A stretch of 64,000 nt of DNA from Burkholderia paludis (GTDB taxonomy: Bacteria > Pseudomonadota > Gammaproteobacteria > Burkholderiales > Burkholderiaceae). The translations under genes and the position numbers were made by a program. Position 1 is the first letter of the stretch. Every line of letters starts with the position of its first letter. Positions 44,634 to 52,708 of this stretch are shown piece after piece. Below the pieces are notes generated by a model. The model saw only the letters and a program-made list of their open reading frames with translations, was not told the DNA's origin and made no database searches. The DNA is taken from NCBI RefSeq assembly GCF_000732615.1, contig NZ_JPGL01000048.1, positions 1 through 64,000 on the forward strand. Reading direction: 5' to 3'.

Positions 44634-45197
44634 ATGCCGATCATCAACACCCAAATCAAGCCGTTCAAGGCAACCGCTTACCACAACGGCGAATTCGTGC
44701 CCGTCTCGGAAGAGAACTTCAAGGGCAAGTGGTCCGTCGTCGTGTTCTACCCGGCCGACTTCACGTTCGTCTGCCCGACCGAGCTGGGCGACCTCGCCGA
44801 CCGCTACGCGGAATTCCAGAAGCTGGGTGTCGAAATCTACGGCGTGTCGACCGACACGCACTTCACGCACAAGGCATGGCACGACACGTCGGAGACGATC
44901 GGCAAGATCAAGTACCCGCTGATCGGCGACCCGACGCTCACGCTGTCGCGCAACTTCGACGTGCTGATCGAGGAAGAAGGGATGGCGCTGCGCGGCACGT
45001 TCGTGATCAACCCGGAAGGCGAGATCAAGCTGTGCGAGATCCACGACAACGGTATCGGCCGCGACGCCGGCGAGCTGCTGCGCAAGGTGCAGGCCGCGCA
45101 ATACATCGCGGCGCACCCGGGTGAAGTGTGCCCGGCCAAGTGGACGCCGGGCGCGGAAACGCTGACCCCGTCGCTCGACCTGATCGGCAAGATCTGA
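44634..45197 (+). CDS. ahpC: Alkyl hydroperoxide reductase subunit C (typical 2-Cys peroxiredoxin)
   Basis: 187 aa, the same length as the E. coli protein. Peroxidatic C47 lies in FTFVCPTELGD and the resolving cysteine in GEVCPAKW. It reduces H2O2 and organic peroxides and is recycled by AhpF, encoded 117 bp downstream. AAAGGA at 44619-44624 is a good ribosome site. No clear OxyR box could be assigned by eye in the upstream region. Confidence 0.97.
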   Translation: MPIINTQIKPFKATAYHNGEFVPVSEENFKGKWSVVVFYPADFTFVCPTELGDLADRYAEFQKLGVEIYGVSTDTHFTHKAWHDTSETIGKIKYPLIGDPTLTLSRNFDVLIEEEGMALRGTFVINPEGEIKLCEIHDNGIGRDAGELLRKVQAAQYIAAHPGEVCPAKWTPGAETLTPSLDLIGKI

Positions 45198-45314
45198 CGA
45201 TCGCCGCGCGCGCCTCGCACGAGGCGCGCGACAGCGGGCCGCCACGGCGCGGCCCGCGCCCTCCCCCGGCACGACGTGCCCGACCAGAAACAATCATACG
45301 GAATCCGAAACGCC

Positions 45315-46913
45315 ATGCTCGACGCCAATCTCAAGAACCAACTGAAAGCGTACCTCGAAAAAATCACGCGCCCGATCGAACTCGTCGCCTCGCTCGACGA
45401 CGGCGCGAAATCGCAGGAACTGCTGGCGCTGCTGAACGAGATTGCGTCGCTGACGGATCGCGTGACCGTGACCGAACGCCGCGACGACGCCGAGCGCAAG
45501 CCGTCGTTCTCGATCGGCGAGCCCGGCAAGCCGGCCGGCATCCGCTTCGCCGGCATCCCGATGGGCCATGAATTCACGTCGCTCGTGCTGGCGCTGCTGC
45601 AGACGGGCGGCCACCCGATCAAGCTCGACGACGACGTGATCGAACAGATTCGCGCGCTCGACGGCGACTACGCGTTCGAGACGTTTTTCTCGCTGTCGTG
45701 CCAGAACTGCCCGGAAGTCGTGCAGGCGCTGAACGTGATGTCGCTGATCAACCCGCGCATCCGTCACGTCGCGATCGACGGCGCGCTGTTCCAGGATGAA
45801 GTCGAGTCGCGCCAGATCATGGCCGTGCCGACGATGTTCCTGAACGGCGCCTCGTTCGGCCAGGGCCGCAGCAGCGTGAAGGAAATCCTCGCGAAGCTCG
45901 ATACGGGCGCCGGCGCACGCGCCGCGAAGTCGCTCGAGAACAAGCCGGTGTTCGACACGCTGATCGTCGGCGGCGGCCCGGCGGGCGCGGCCGCAGCGAT
46001 CTACTCGGCGCGCAAGGGCATCGCGACGGGTGTCGTCGCCGAGCGTTTCGGCGGCCAGGTGCTCGACACGATGGCGATCGAGAACTTCGTGTCGGTGCAG
46101 GAAACCGAAGGGCCGAAGTTCGCGACGGCGCTCGAGCAGCACGTGAAGCAATACGACGTCGACATCATGGACGTGCAGCGCGCCGACGCGCTGATCCCCG
46201 GCGACGTGCACCAGATCCGCCTCGCGAACGGCGCGGTGCTGAAGGCGAAGACGATCGTCCTCGCGACCGGCGCGCGCTGGCGCGAAATCAACGTGCCGGG
46301 CGAGCGCGAATACCGCAACCGCGGTGTCGCGTACTGCCCGCACTGCGACGGCCCGCTGTTCAAGGGCAAGCGCGTCGCGGTGGTCGGCGGCGGCAACTCG
46401 GGCGTCGAGGCCGCGATCGACCTCGCCGGCATCGTGAGCGCCGTGACGCTGATCGAATACGGCGCGCAACTGCGCGCGGACGAAGTGCTGCAGCGCAAGC
46501 TGCGCAGCCTGCCCAACGTGACGATCGTCACGCAGGCGCAGACGACCGAGCTGACCGGCGACGGCAGCAAGCTGAACGGGCTCGTCTACAAGGATCTGCG
46601 CTCGGGCGACACGCGGCGCATCGATCTCGAAGGCGTGTTCGTGCAGATCGGCCTCGTGCCGAACACCGAATGGCTGAAAGGCACGGTCGAACTGTCGAAG
46701 CACGGCGAGATCGTCGTCGATGCGCGCGGCGCGACGTCGGTGCCGGGCGTGTTCGCGGCAGGCGACGTAACGACGGTGCCGTTCAAGCAGATCGTGATCG
46801 CGGTCGGCGAAGGGGCGAAGGCGTCGCTCGGCGCGTTCGATCACCTGATCCGCCAGGACGTCGCGCCGGCAGCCGCCGCGCAGCCGCAAGCCGAAGAAGC
46901 GGTCGCGGCGTAA
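45315..46913 (+). CDS. ahpF: Alkyl hydroperoxide reductase subunit F (NADH:peroxiredoxin oxidoreductase)
   Basis: 532-aa flavoprotein. Domains in order: tandem thioredoxin-like N-terminal domain with redox pair C129-QN-C132, FAD domain (LIVGGGPAGAAAA near 215), the second disulphide C341-PH-C344 (AYCPHCDGP), an NADH fold (VAVVGGGNSGVEAAIDLAG) and the C-terminal GVFAAGDVTTVPFKQI. It passes electrons from NADH to AhpC. The C-terminus carries a short Ala-rich tail. The start at 45315 is supported by homology to AhpF N-termini (MLDANLKNQLKAYLE); the ribosome site is weak. Confidence 0.96.
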   Translation: MLDANLKNQLKAYLEKITRPIELVASLDDGAKSQELLALLNEIASLTDRVTVTERRDDAERKPSFSIGEPGKPAGIRFAGIPMGHEFTSLVLALLQTGGHPIKLDDDVIEQIRALDGDYAFETFFSLSCQNCPEVVQALNVMSLINPRIRHVAIDGALFQDEVESRQIMAVPTMFLNGASFGQGRSSVKEILAKLDTGAGARAAKSLENKPVFDTLIVGGGPAGAAAAIYSARKGIATGVVAERFGGQVLDTMAIENFVSVQETEGPKFATALEQHVKQYDVDIMDVQRADALIPGDVHQIRLANGAVLKAKTIVLATGARWREINVPGEREYRNRGVAYCPHCDGPLFKGKRVAVVGGGNSGVEAAIDLAGIVSAVTLIEYGAQLRADEVLQRKLRSLPNVTIVTQAQTTELTGDGSKLNGLVYKDLRSGDTRRIDLEGVFVQIGLVPNTEWLKGTVELSKHGEIVVDARGATSVPGVFAAGDVTTVPFKQIVIAVGEGAKASLGAFDHLIRQDVAPAAAAQPQAEEAVAA

Positions 46914-47280
46914 CGCACCGGCAGCGCGACGCTGCAGCAATCGGTCTCTCTTGGCCTCGCATGCCTTGGTCGGCGTGCGGGGTCTTTTTTATTCCGGATC
47001 GTCGCCGAGGCGCGACGCAATGCCGGTCGAAACCCGCCCGCCTCGCGGCGCGGCCGGCCTCGACCCGGCGCTTTCCAGCCGCAGACCGTTCACCGCCGCA
47101 CCGCACCGGGCCGCCGCCCTGCGTACGTGACGACCCGGCGACCCGGCGACCGACGACCGACGACCGGCCGGCGCGCCGCATCGCCGGTGCGACAGCCCGC
47201 CGTCAACACTTCGTTTGCGCGACCGCCGGGATCGGGCGTAGTCTTCGTCGAACCTGCGCGGAAACGGAGAACCCCCGACC
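46914..47280. other. Intergenic region, 367 bp
   Basis: After the ahpF terminator the sequence is GC-rich and partly repetitive: degenerate CGACCCGG/CGACCGA units cluster at about 47127-47170. No gene is visible. Confidence 0.5.
46955..46990 (+). terminator. Putative terminator after ahpF
   Basis: CCTCGCATGCC (46955-46965) pairs with GGCGTGCGGGG (46972-46982), allowing G-T pairs, and is followed by TCTTTTTTA. It lies 41 bp after the ahpF stop and would end the ahpCF transcript. Confidence 0.75.
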
Positions 47281-48531
47281 ATGATCGGCACGATGCTCAA
47301 GCGATTCCTTGTCCTGGCCCTCGCCGCCGCCGGCACGCGGGCATGGGCGGCCGAACCGCTCCCTGCCGCACGGGAGGCCGTCGTTCCGGCCTTCTACGCA
47401 TGGAGCGACGCCGTCCCGGCAACGCCCGGACAATTGCTGCGCACCGAGCCGCTGACGCCTGAACAAAGCCTCGCCGAGGCCGGAAAGAACATCCGGCTGC
47501 TCTACACGTCGACCGACGGCGTTGACGGCCACACGCCGGTCGTCGTGTCCGGCGCGCTGTTTCTGCCGAAAGGAACGCCGCCGCACGGCGGCTGGCCGCT
47601 ACTGGCGTGGGCGCACGGCACCGTCGGCAGCGCCACGGTATGCGCACCGTCGCTCGCGCACCGCAGCGAACGCGACGCACGCTACCTGAATGCATGGCTG
47701 GCCCGCGGCTACGCGATCGTCGCGACCGACTATCAGGGCCTCGGCGCGCCCGGCGTGCATCCGTACGGGCTGACACGCCCGCTCGCATACAACGTACTCG
47801 ACAGCATCCGCGCGGTGCAGCACGGCGACTTCGACCTGACGTCCCGCACCGTCGTGTTCGGGCAGTCGCAAGGCGCCCGCGCCGCGTTCGCGACGGCCGT
47901 CTATGCGAAATCCTATGCGCCCGAACTGGCCGTTGCCGGCGTGGTGGCAACCGGCACGCCCTATGCGGCCGTTCACAACCACGCGGCCGACGCCGAGCGG
48001 GCGGACGCGCACCGGTCGGTCGTCCCGACCTTCGCGTACGACATGCTGCGCATGGGAACCGCCGCGCTGCTCGACCCCGCGTTCGTCCCCGCCGACTACC
48101 TGAGCGACCGGGCGATGCCGGCGTTCCAGCTCAGCCGGCACGACTGCCTGCACGCACTCGAAAAACGGATCGTCGCGGACGGGCTCACCTACGACGACAG
48201 CTTCAAGCGCTCGCCCAGGCGGGCGTTTGCGGCGATCAGCCGGGAAGCCGCGTATCCGGCGCTGAAATCGGACATTCCGATCTTCATCGGCACCGGCGGC
48301 AAGGATCGCGACGTGTTCGTGCCGGACCAGATCGCGCTCGCCACCGACGCATGCCGCGCCGGCGACCGGATCGAATGGCACTTCTATCCGGCGCTCGATC
48401 ACTCCGGAACCGTCAACGGCTCGCTGCCCGATTCGACCCGGTTCGTCGCGAAGGCGTTTGCAGGCGAACGCCTCGACGGCAATTGCGCCGCTTTACCCGT
48501 GCCGCCCCGAGCAGACGCCGACGCGTCGTGA
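47281..48531 (+). CDS. Secreted lipase-like alpha/beta hydrolase
   Basis: 416 aa with a signal peptide ending near AWAAEP (about residue 24). Nucleophile S199 lies in GQSQGARAAF, a GxSxG elbow, with an HGT oxyanion motif in WAHGTVGSA and a C-terminal His in ALDHSGTVNG; an Asp in GKDRDVF may complete the triad. The overall layout matches the secretory (fungal-type LIP) lipase family, which is also found in actinobacteria and Burkholderia. A second ATG at 47293 is an alternative start. Probably exported to the periplasm or outside. Confidence 0.82.
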   Translation: MIGTMLKRFLVLALAAAGTRAWAAEPLPAAREAVVPAFYAWSDAVPATPGQLLRTEPLTPEQSLAEAGKNIRLLYTSTDGVDGHTPVVVSGALFLPKGTPPHGGWPLLAWAHGTVGSATVCAPSLAHRSERDARYLNAWLARGYAIVATDYQGLGAPGVHPYGLTRPLAYNVLDSIRAVQHGDFDLTSRTVVFGQSQGARAAFATAVYAKSYAPELAVAGVVATGTPYAAVHNHAADAERADAHRSVVPTFAYDMLRMGTAALLDPAFVPADYLSDRAMPAFQLSRHDCLHALEKRIVADGLTYDDSFKRSPRRAFAAISREAAYPALKSDIPIFIGTGGKDRDVFVPDQIALATDACRAGDRIEWHFYPALDHSGTVNGSLPDSTRFVAKAFAGERLDGNCAALPVPPRADADAS

Positions 48532-48629
48532 TCCCGTTTGCCGCGCAACCGCCGGCCTCGCTTCGCGGCAGCGGCGGCGGCCGTGCCTGCGCCCGTCGCC
48601 CCGAAACTGCTCGACGCCCGGACCAGTTG

Positions 48630-49201
48630 TTCGGTCATCGCGGCAGCCACCGGATTCACGCCCGAGGATAAACCGGCGCGCGTCGTCGTTCGCATTCGGC
48701 GTGTCGAGCCCCCGGTGATGGCGTAGCGGCCCGCATACGGGTCGCGATGCAGCCCGAGCTTGCCGCCCGGCGGCAGATGCACGAACATCGCCGCCCTGAT
48801 CGACGGAATGCGCGACAGGATCTCGACCGGGCGCCGGCACAACGCCTGCGCGGACGAATGCGGCGCGTCGTATCACTTCAGGTAGAAGCGCTTCCAGCCG
48901 TTGCGAAAGAACGAATTGAAGCCGATGTCGTTGTACTCGCCCAACGCCTTGATCCGGCTCGCGTCGCGCAACGCAAGCGCCTCGCCGCGAAACGTGCGCC
49001 ATTCGCGCTGCAGCACCGCAAGAACCGGAAACTGCCGCGTATCGAGAAACGGCGTGATCGGCACCGACGAGAACGCATATGAAAAACAGTTCAGCGGCGC
49101 GGTAAAGGTCGAATGACCGTGAACAACCTGTGCCGTACCCTGCCGCGCCGATGCGTGTGGACGACGCACGCGATGAACACGATGAGCAAGACCCGGCGCA
49201 T
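48630..49201 (-). pseudogene. lpxO: Decayed LpxO-like aspartyl/asparaginyl beta-hydroxylase
   Basis: Read leftward from the ATG at 49201 the remains follow LpxO order: membrane anchor RRVLLIVFIACVVHTHRRGRVRH, then (after a frameshift) HSTFTAPLNCFSYAFSSVP, EYNDIGFNSFFRNGWKRFYLK, a TGA where a Trp is expected, SAQALCRRPVEILSRIPSIR, LPPGGKLGLHRDPYAG, and a second frameshift to GLDTPNANDDARRF. The iron-binding His/Asp region is reached but the C-terminus is lost. LpxO hydroxylates lipid A acyl chains; this copy cannot work. Boundaries are approximate. Confidence 0.82.
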
Positions 49202-49410
49202 CGATATTTTCCCCGTAATCTGCCTGAGGAAATTCCAGGCACGGGGAAAATTCTCTGCGCTGGCGTGCCGGTGGCGGCGTGTGAGTCGACACGACGCGAC
49301 GGGGCTGCGCACTGGCCCGTGCGGAAACGCCGCAAGGCCCATGCGGACGGGCTTCGGCAGGCGATCGACGTCGCGCGCGGCGCGGCGCCGACACGCGCGG
49401 CGGGCAGCGA

Positions 49411-49965
49411 TTACTCCGGAAACGGCAAATCAGTTTGTCCGTCGGCGCGCATGCCGAACGTGTTCAGCGTCATCGCGACGAGCGCGTAATAGCCCAGCAA
49501 TGCGACGAGGTTCACGACGGTCTCGTGGCCGAAGCGCGCCTCGGCGCGCGCGAACGTCGCGTCGCTAACGCGCCGCGTGTCGTACAGCTCGGTCGCGAAC
49601 GCGTAGATCAGCGCATCGTCGTCCGACTCGAATACGGGCGCGGCGCCGAGCCGGATCGCGTCGGCCGTCGCGGCCGGCACGCCCGCGTCGAGCGCGATCG
49701 GATGGTGGATATGCCACTCGGCCTGCGAGCGCCAGCGTGCGGCCGTCACGAGAATCGCAAGCTCCGACAGCCGCAGCGGCAGGCCCGTGCGATAGCGGCA
49801 GAACGCGCCGAGCTTCTGCGCATGCTGGGCCAGCTCGGGGCTCGCGATCCAGCCGAGGAACGGCCCGTTCAGGTTGCCGCGCGGGCCGCTCAGGATGTCG
49901 GCCAGCACGGCCTTCTGTGCGTCGGTGGCCGACGCGGGATCGAAAGGGGGCAGTCTGTTCGTCAT
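49411..49965 (-). CDS. Carboxymuconolactone decarboxylase (CMD) family protein without CxxC
   Basis: 184 aa. SELAILVTAARWRSQAEWHIHHPIAL is the CMD core helix, carrying the Glu and His typical of the family but not the CxxC of AhpD, so it is not a peroxidase of that type. MTNRLPPFDPASATDAQKAVLADI is a common N-terminus of Burkholderia members. Last gene of a leftward three-gene set with the aminotransferase (37 bp upstream) and C45 hydrolase. Substrate unknown; a decarboxylase or isomerase on a small acid is possible. Confidence 0.85.
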   Translation of the reverse strand: MTNRLPPFDPASATDAQKAVLADILSGPRGNLNGPFLGWIASPELAQHAQKLGAFCRYRTGLPLRLSELAILVTAARWRSQAEWHIHHPIALDAGVPAATADAIRLGAAPVFESDDDALIYAFATELYDTRRVSDATFARAEARFGHETVVNLVALLGYYALVAMTLNTFGMRADGQTDLPFPE

Positions 49966-50002
49966 GGCGATGATCCGGGTGAGGTTCAGTGCAACGAAGC
50001 CG

Positions 50003-51337
50003 TCATGCGCCGACGGCCGCGAGCGCCGCGTCGATCGCGCCCGACAGCCGCTCGACGATCGTATCGATCTGCTGCGCGGTGCAGATAAACGGCGGCGCGA
50101 TCAGGATGTGGTCGCCGTGGACGCCGTCGATCGTCCCGCCCATCGGATACACCATCAACCCGCGCTGCATCGCTTCGCGCTTGACCGCGGCATGCAGCTT
50201 CAGCGCGGGATCGAACGTCGCCTGGCTGTCGCGATCGCGCACGAGTTCGACGCCGACGAACAGGCCGCGCCCGCGCACGTCGCCGACATGCGCATGCTTG
50301 CCGTAGTGCTCGCGCAACGATGCGCGCAACTGCTCGCCGCGCGCCTTCACGTTGTCGAGCAGTTTCTCTTCGGCGATCACGCGCTGCACTTCGAGCGCGG
50401 CCGCGCAGGCGGTTGCGTGGCCGAGATACGTGTGGCCATGCTGGAAGAAACCCGACCCGTCGACGATCGTCCGGTAGATGCGGTCGCTGACGAGCGTCGC
50501 GCCGATCGGCTGGTAGCCCGCGCCGAGCCCTTTCGCGATCGTCAGCAGGTCGGGCGCGACATCGTCCTCGTCGCACGCGTACAGGTAGCCGGTGCGCCCC
50601 ATCCCCGACATGATCTCGTCGAGGATCAGCAGCACGCCGTATTTGTCGCACACGGCGCGAATCTTCTTCAGGTACGTGCGCACCGGCGGCACCGCGCCGG
50701 CCGTCGCGCCGACGACCGTTTCCGCGACGAACGCCGCGACGTTTTCCGCGCCGAGTTCGACGATCTTCCGTTCGAGTTCGTCGGCCAGCCGCTGCGCATA
50801 TGCTTCGTCGGTTTCGACGGCAAGTTGATCGCGATACGCGTAACACGGGCTGACGTGATGCGCTTCGATCAGCAGCGGCAGGAACGGCTCGCGCCGCCAT
50901 GCATTGCCGCCGATCGCGAGCGCGCCGAGCGTGTTGCCGTGATAGCTCTGGCGCCGTGCGATGAAATGACGGCGCTGCGGCTCGCCCTTCTCGACGAAAT
51001 ACTGGCGCGCGAGCTTCAGCGCGGCCTCGACCGCTTCCGAGCCGCCCGACACGAAATACACGTGTTCGAGGCCGGCCGGCGCGGCGGCGACGAGCCGGTC
51101 GGCCAGCTCCTCGGCGACGTCGGTCGTGAAGAACGACGTGTGCGCGTACGCGAGTTGCCGCGCCTGCCGCTTGATCGCGTCGATCACGCGTGCGTTGCTG
51201 TGGCCGAGGCACGAGACGGCCGCGCCGCCGCATGCGTCGATATAGCGCTTGCCGGTCGAATCGACGATCTCGATGCCGTCGCCTGCGACGGCGACGGGCA
51301 AGGTGGCGCGCGGAGCGCGATGGAATACGGTCGTCAT
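50003..51337 (-). CDS. Class III PLP aminotransferase (omega-amino acid:pyruvate type)
   Basis: 444 aa from the ATG at 51337 (an ATG at 51349 adds four residues). PLP signature: LLILDEIMSGMGRTG with the ring-contacting Asp, then K269 in TIAKGLGAGYQPIGA; GHTYLGHATACAAALEVQ and VRGRGLFVGVELV follow. The family transfers the terminal amino group of beta-alanine, diamines or similar. It sits 15 bp downstream of the C45 hydrolase gene, so it may act on an amine released by it. Confidence 0.88.
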   Translation of the reverse strand: MTTVFHRAPRATLPVAVAGDGIEIVDSTGKRYIDACGGAAVSCLGHSNARVIDAIKRQARQLAYAHTSFFTTDVAEELADRLVAAAPAGLEHVYFVSGGSEAVEAALKLARQYFVEKGEPQRRHFIARRQSYHGNTLGALAIGGNAWRREPFLPLLIEAHHVSPCYAYRDQLAVETDEAYAQRLADELERKIVELGAENVAAFVAETVVGATAGAVPPVRTYLKKIRAVCDKYGVLLILDEIMSGMGRTGYLYACDEDDVAPDLLTIAKGLGAGYQPIGATLVSDRIYRTIVDGSGFFQHGHTYLGHATACAAALEVQRVIAEEKLLDNVKARGEQLRASLREHYGKHAHVGDVRGRGLFVGVELVRDRDSQATFDPALKLHAAVKREAMQRGLMVYPMGGTIDGVHGDHILIAPPFICTAQQIDTIVERLSGAIDAALAAVGA

Positions 51338-51352
51338 GCGTTGCCTCATGGA

Positions 51353-52402
51353 TCAGGATGCGCGGTGCGCGCGTCCGGACGGCACGATGCGCGTCGCGAA
51401 ACGCTGCGTGCCGTGCTGGTGAATGGTGACGTCGATCGCCGCCGCGCCGATCGCGAACACCGCGGTCGCCAGCGTGTTCTCGTCGTCGGGATCGGCCGGG
51501 TCGTCGCGATGGATCGGCAGCCCTTGCGGCGCGCGATCGCCGAGCACGCGCAGCAGCGCGGCTTCGTCGACGGCGTCGATCCCGGCTGTCAGCGCGTCGA
51601 CGCGCCGCTGGCGATCGGCCGACGATTGCGTGACGATCTGCGCTTCGGCTTCACAACCCGGATGCACGAGATGATTCGCGTGCCCGGCAAGACTCGACAC
51701 ATCGACGACCGAGCAGCGCGCGGCGCTCGCCTCGATGCTCAGGAGCCGCGTGTCGCCGGTCGCGCCGAGCGTATGGTGGAAGCCGCTCGCGCGGGCGTTC
51801 GCGCGCAGCACGCCGGCGGCCTCGTCGAGCGACGCCGCATCGAGCACGGCGCGGGCAAGGATCATGCGCGGCACGCCCGGCGCGGGCGTCTCGATCCGCA
51901 GGTTGTTGATCGCCTGCGCGATGCCCGCGCGGTTCGCGGCAAAGGTATGCCCCGGCAGCGAGCCGGGATAGTAGAAACTGATGAAGCCCGGCTTGCCGTC
52001 GGGCCGCACGTCGACGAGCAGGCAGCGCTCGCGCAGGAACGGATCGCCGTCCTCGTTGTGCGCGATCCAGCGCGTGCCGTCCGCACCGCGCGCGGCGAGC
52101 GTCGTGCAGCCGTCCGGCGCGTTGTGGATCAGCTCGCCACGGCAATTCCACAGGAAAATATCTTCGGCCGGCCAGCCGATGCCCGCCGCGATCCCGTCCA
52201 GTTCCGCGACGAGATCGGGGTACGTGGCCAGCGCCGCCTGCCGCAGCGCCTCGACGAACGGATGGCCGCGCCAGCGCCGCACGGCCTGCCACGCGCGGCT
52301 TTGCCGCATGTATTCGTCGAAAACAGGACGGGCGAGCTCGCCGAGGCGCACGCCGATGTCGAACGGCGCGCCGGCGATGACGGGAGCAAGGGAAAGCGGC
52401 AT
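51353..52402 (-). CDS. C45 family N-terminal nucleophile hydrolase (penicillin acyltransferase-like)
   Basis: 349 aa. The autocleavage site and nucleophile are DG|C99-TTLAARG, identical in its core to the DGCTT of fungal isopenicillin-N acyltransferase; cleavage would give subunits of about 98 and 251 residues. HNEDGDPF and YYPGSLPGHTFAANRAG follow, as in the family. Members cut or exchange amide-linked acyl groups. The ATG at 52402 was chosen because upstream sequence overlaps a promoter with an operator-like palindrome. First gene of the three-gene operon; the real substrate is unknown. Confidence 0.85.
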   Translation of the reverse strand: MPLSLAPVIAGAPFDIGVRLGELARPVFDEYMRQSRAWQAVRRWRGHPFVEALRQAALATYPDLVAELDGIAAGIGWPAEDIFLWNCRGELIHNAPDGCTTLAARGADGTRWIAHNEDGDPFLRERCLLVDVRPDGKPGFISFYYPGSLPGHTFAANRAGIAQAINNLRIETPAPGVPRMILARAVLDAASLDEAAGVLRANARASGFHHTLGATGDTRLLSIEASAARCSVVDVSSLAGHANHLVHPGCEAEAQIVTQSSADRQRRVDALTAGIDAVDEAALLRVLGDRAPQGLPIHRDDPADPDDENTLATAVFAIGAAAIDVTIHQHGTQRFATRIVPSGRAHRAS

Positions 52403-52514
52403 GTCGGGCGAAAGGGTCTGGTTCCTGTGGCGTGCGGCCTGCGCGCGGCTGGCGCGGCCGGCTTCATGATGCCGGAACGCCCGCAGCCCGCGCATGGCAA
52501 CACGCGATGAGGAA

Positions 52515-52543
52515 TTAGACAATCACACAACATATGTTGTCAA
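52515..52543 (-). promoter_or_regulatory. Promoter with embedded perfect palindrome for the C45 hydrolase operon
   Basis: On the minus strand TTGACA (52543-52538) and GTCTAA (52520-52515) are 17 bp apart. The perfect 14-bp palindrome ACAACATATGTTGT (52527-52540) sits across the spacer, where a GntR- or TetR-type repressor would block RNA polymerase. Confidence 0.5.
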
Positions 52544-52570
52544 TAGACCGGCGCGGACAACACCGGCGCC

Positions 52571-52700
52571 GCGCCCCTCAACGCCCTTCAGCGCCCTTCA
52601 ACGCCCTTCAGCGCCCTTCAACGCCCTTCAGCGCCCTTCAGCGCCCTTCAACGCCCTTCAACGCCCTTCAACGCCCTTCAGCGCCCTTCAGCGCCCCTCA
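52571..52700. repeat. 10-bp tandem repeat, 13 copies
   Basis: Thirteen uninterrupted decamers RCGCCCTTCA (R = A or G; the first and last read GCGCCCCTCA). The array lies between the C45 operon promoter and the 3' end of the ABC transporter gene, 9 bp past that gene's stop. It is non-coding as far as I can tell. The alternation of A and G at position 1 gives partial 20-bp higher-order periodicity. Confidence 0.95.
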
Positions 52701-52708
52701 GCCGCCCG

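Noticed and set aside
49874..52510. Long + strand frame of 878 codons
   Set aside because: Spans the opposite strand of three genes with recognisable active sites; no start signal or domain.
52571..52700. Possible CRISPR array
   Set aside because: The units are 10 bp and contiguous with no spacers, and no cas genes are present; it is a simple tandem repeat.
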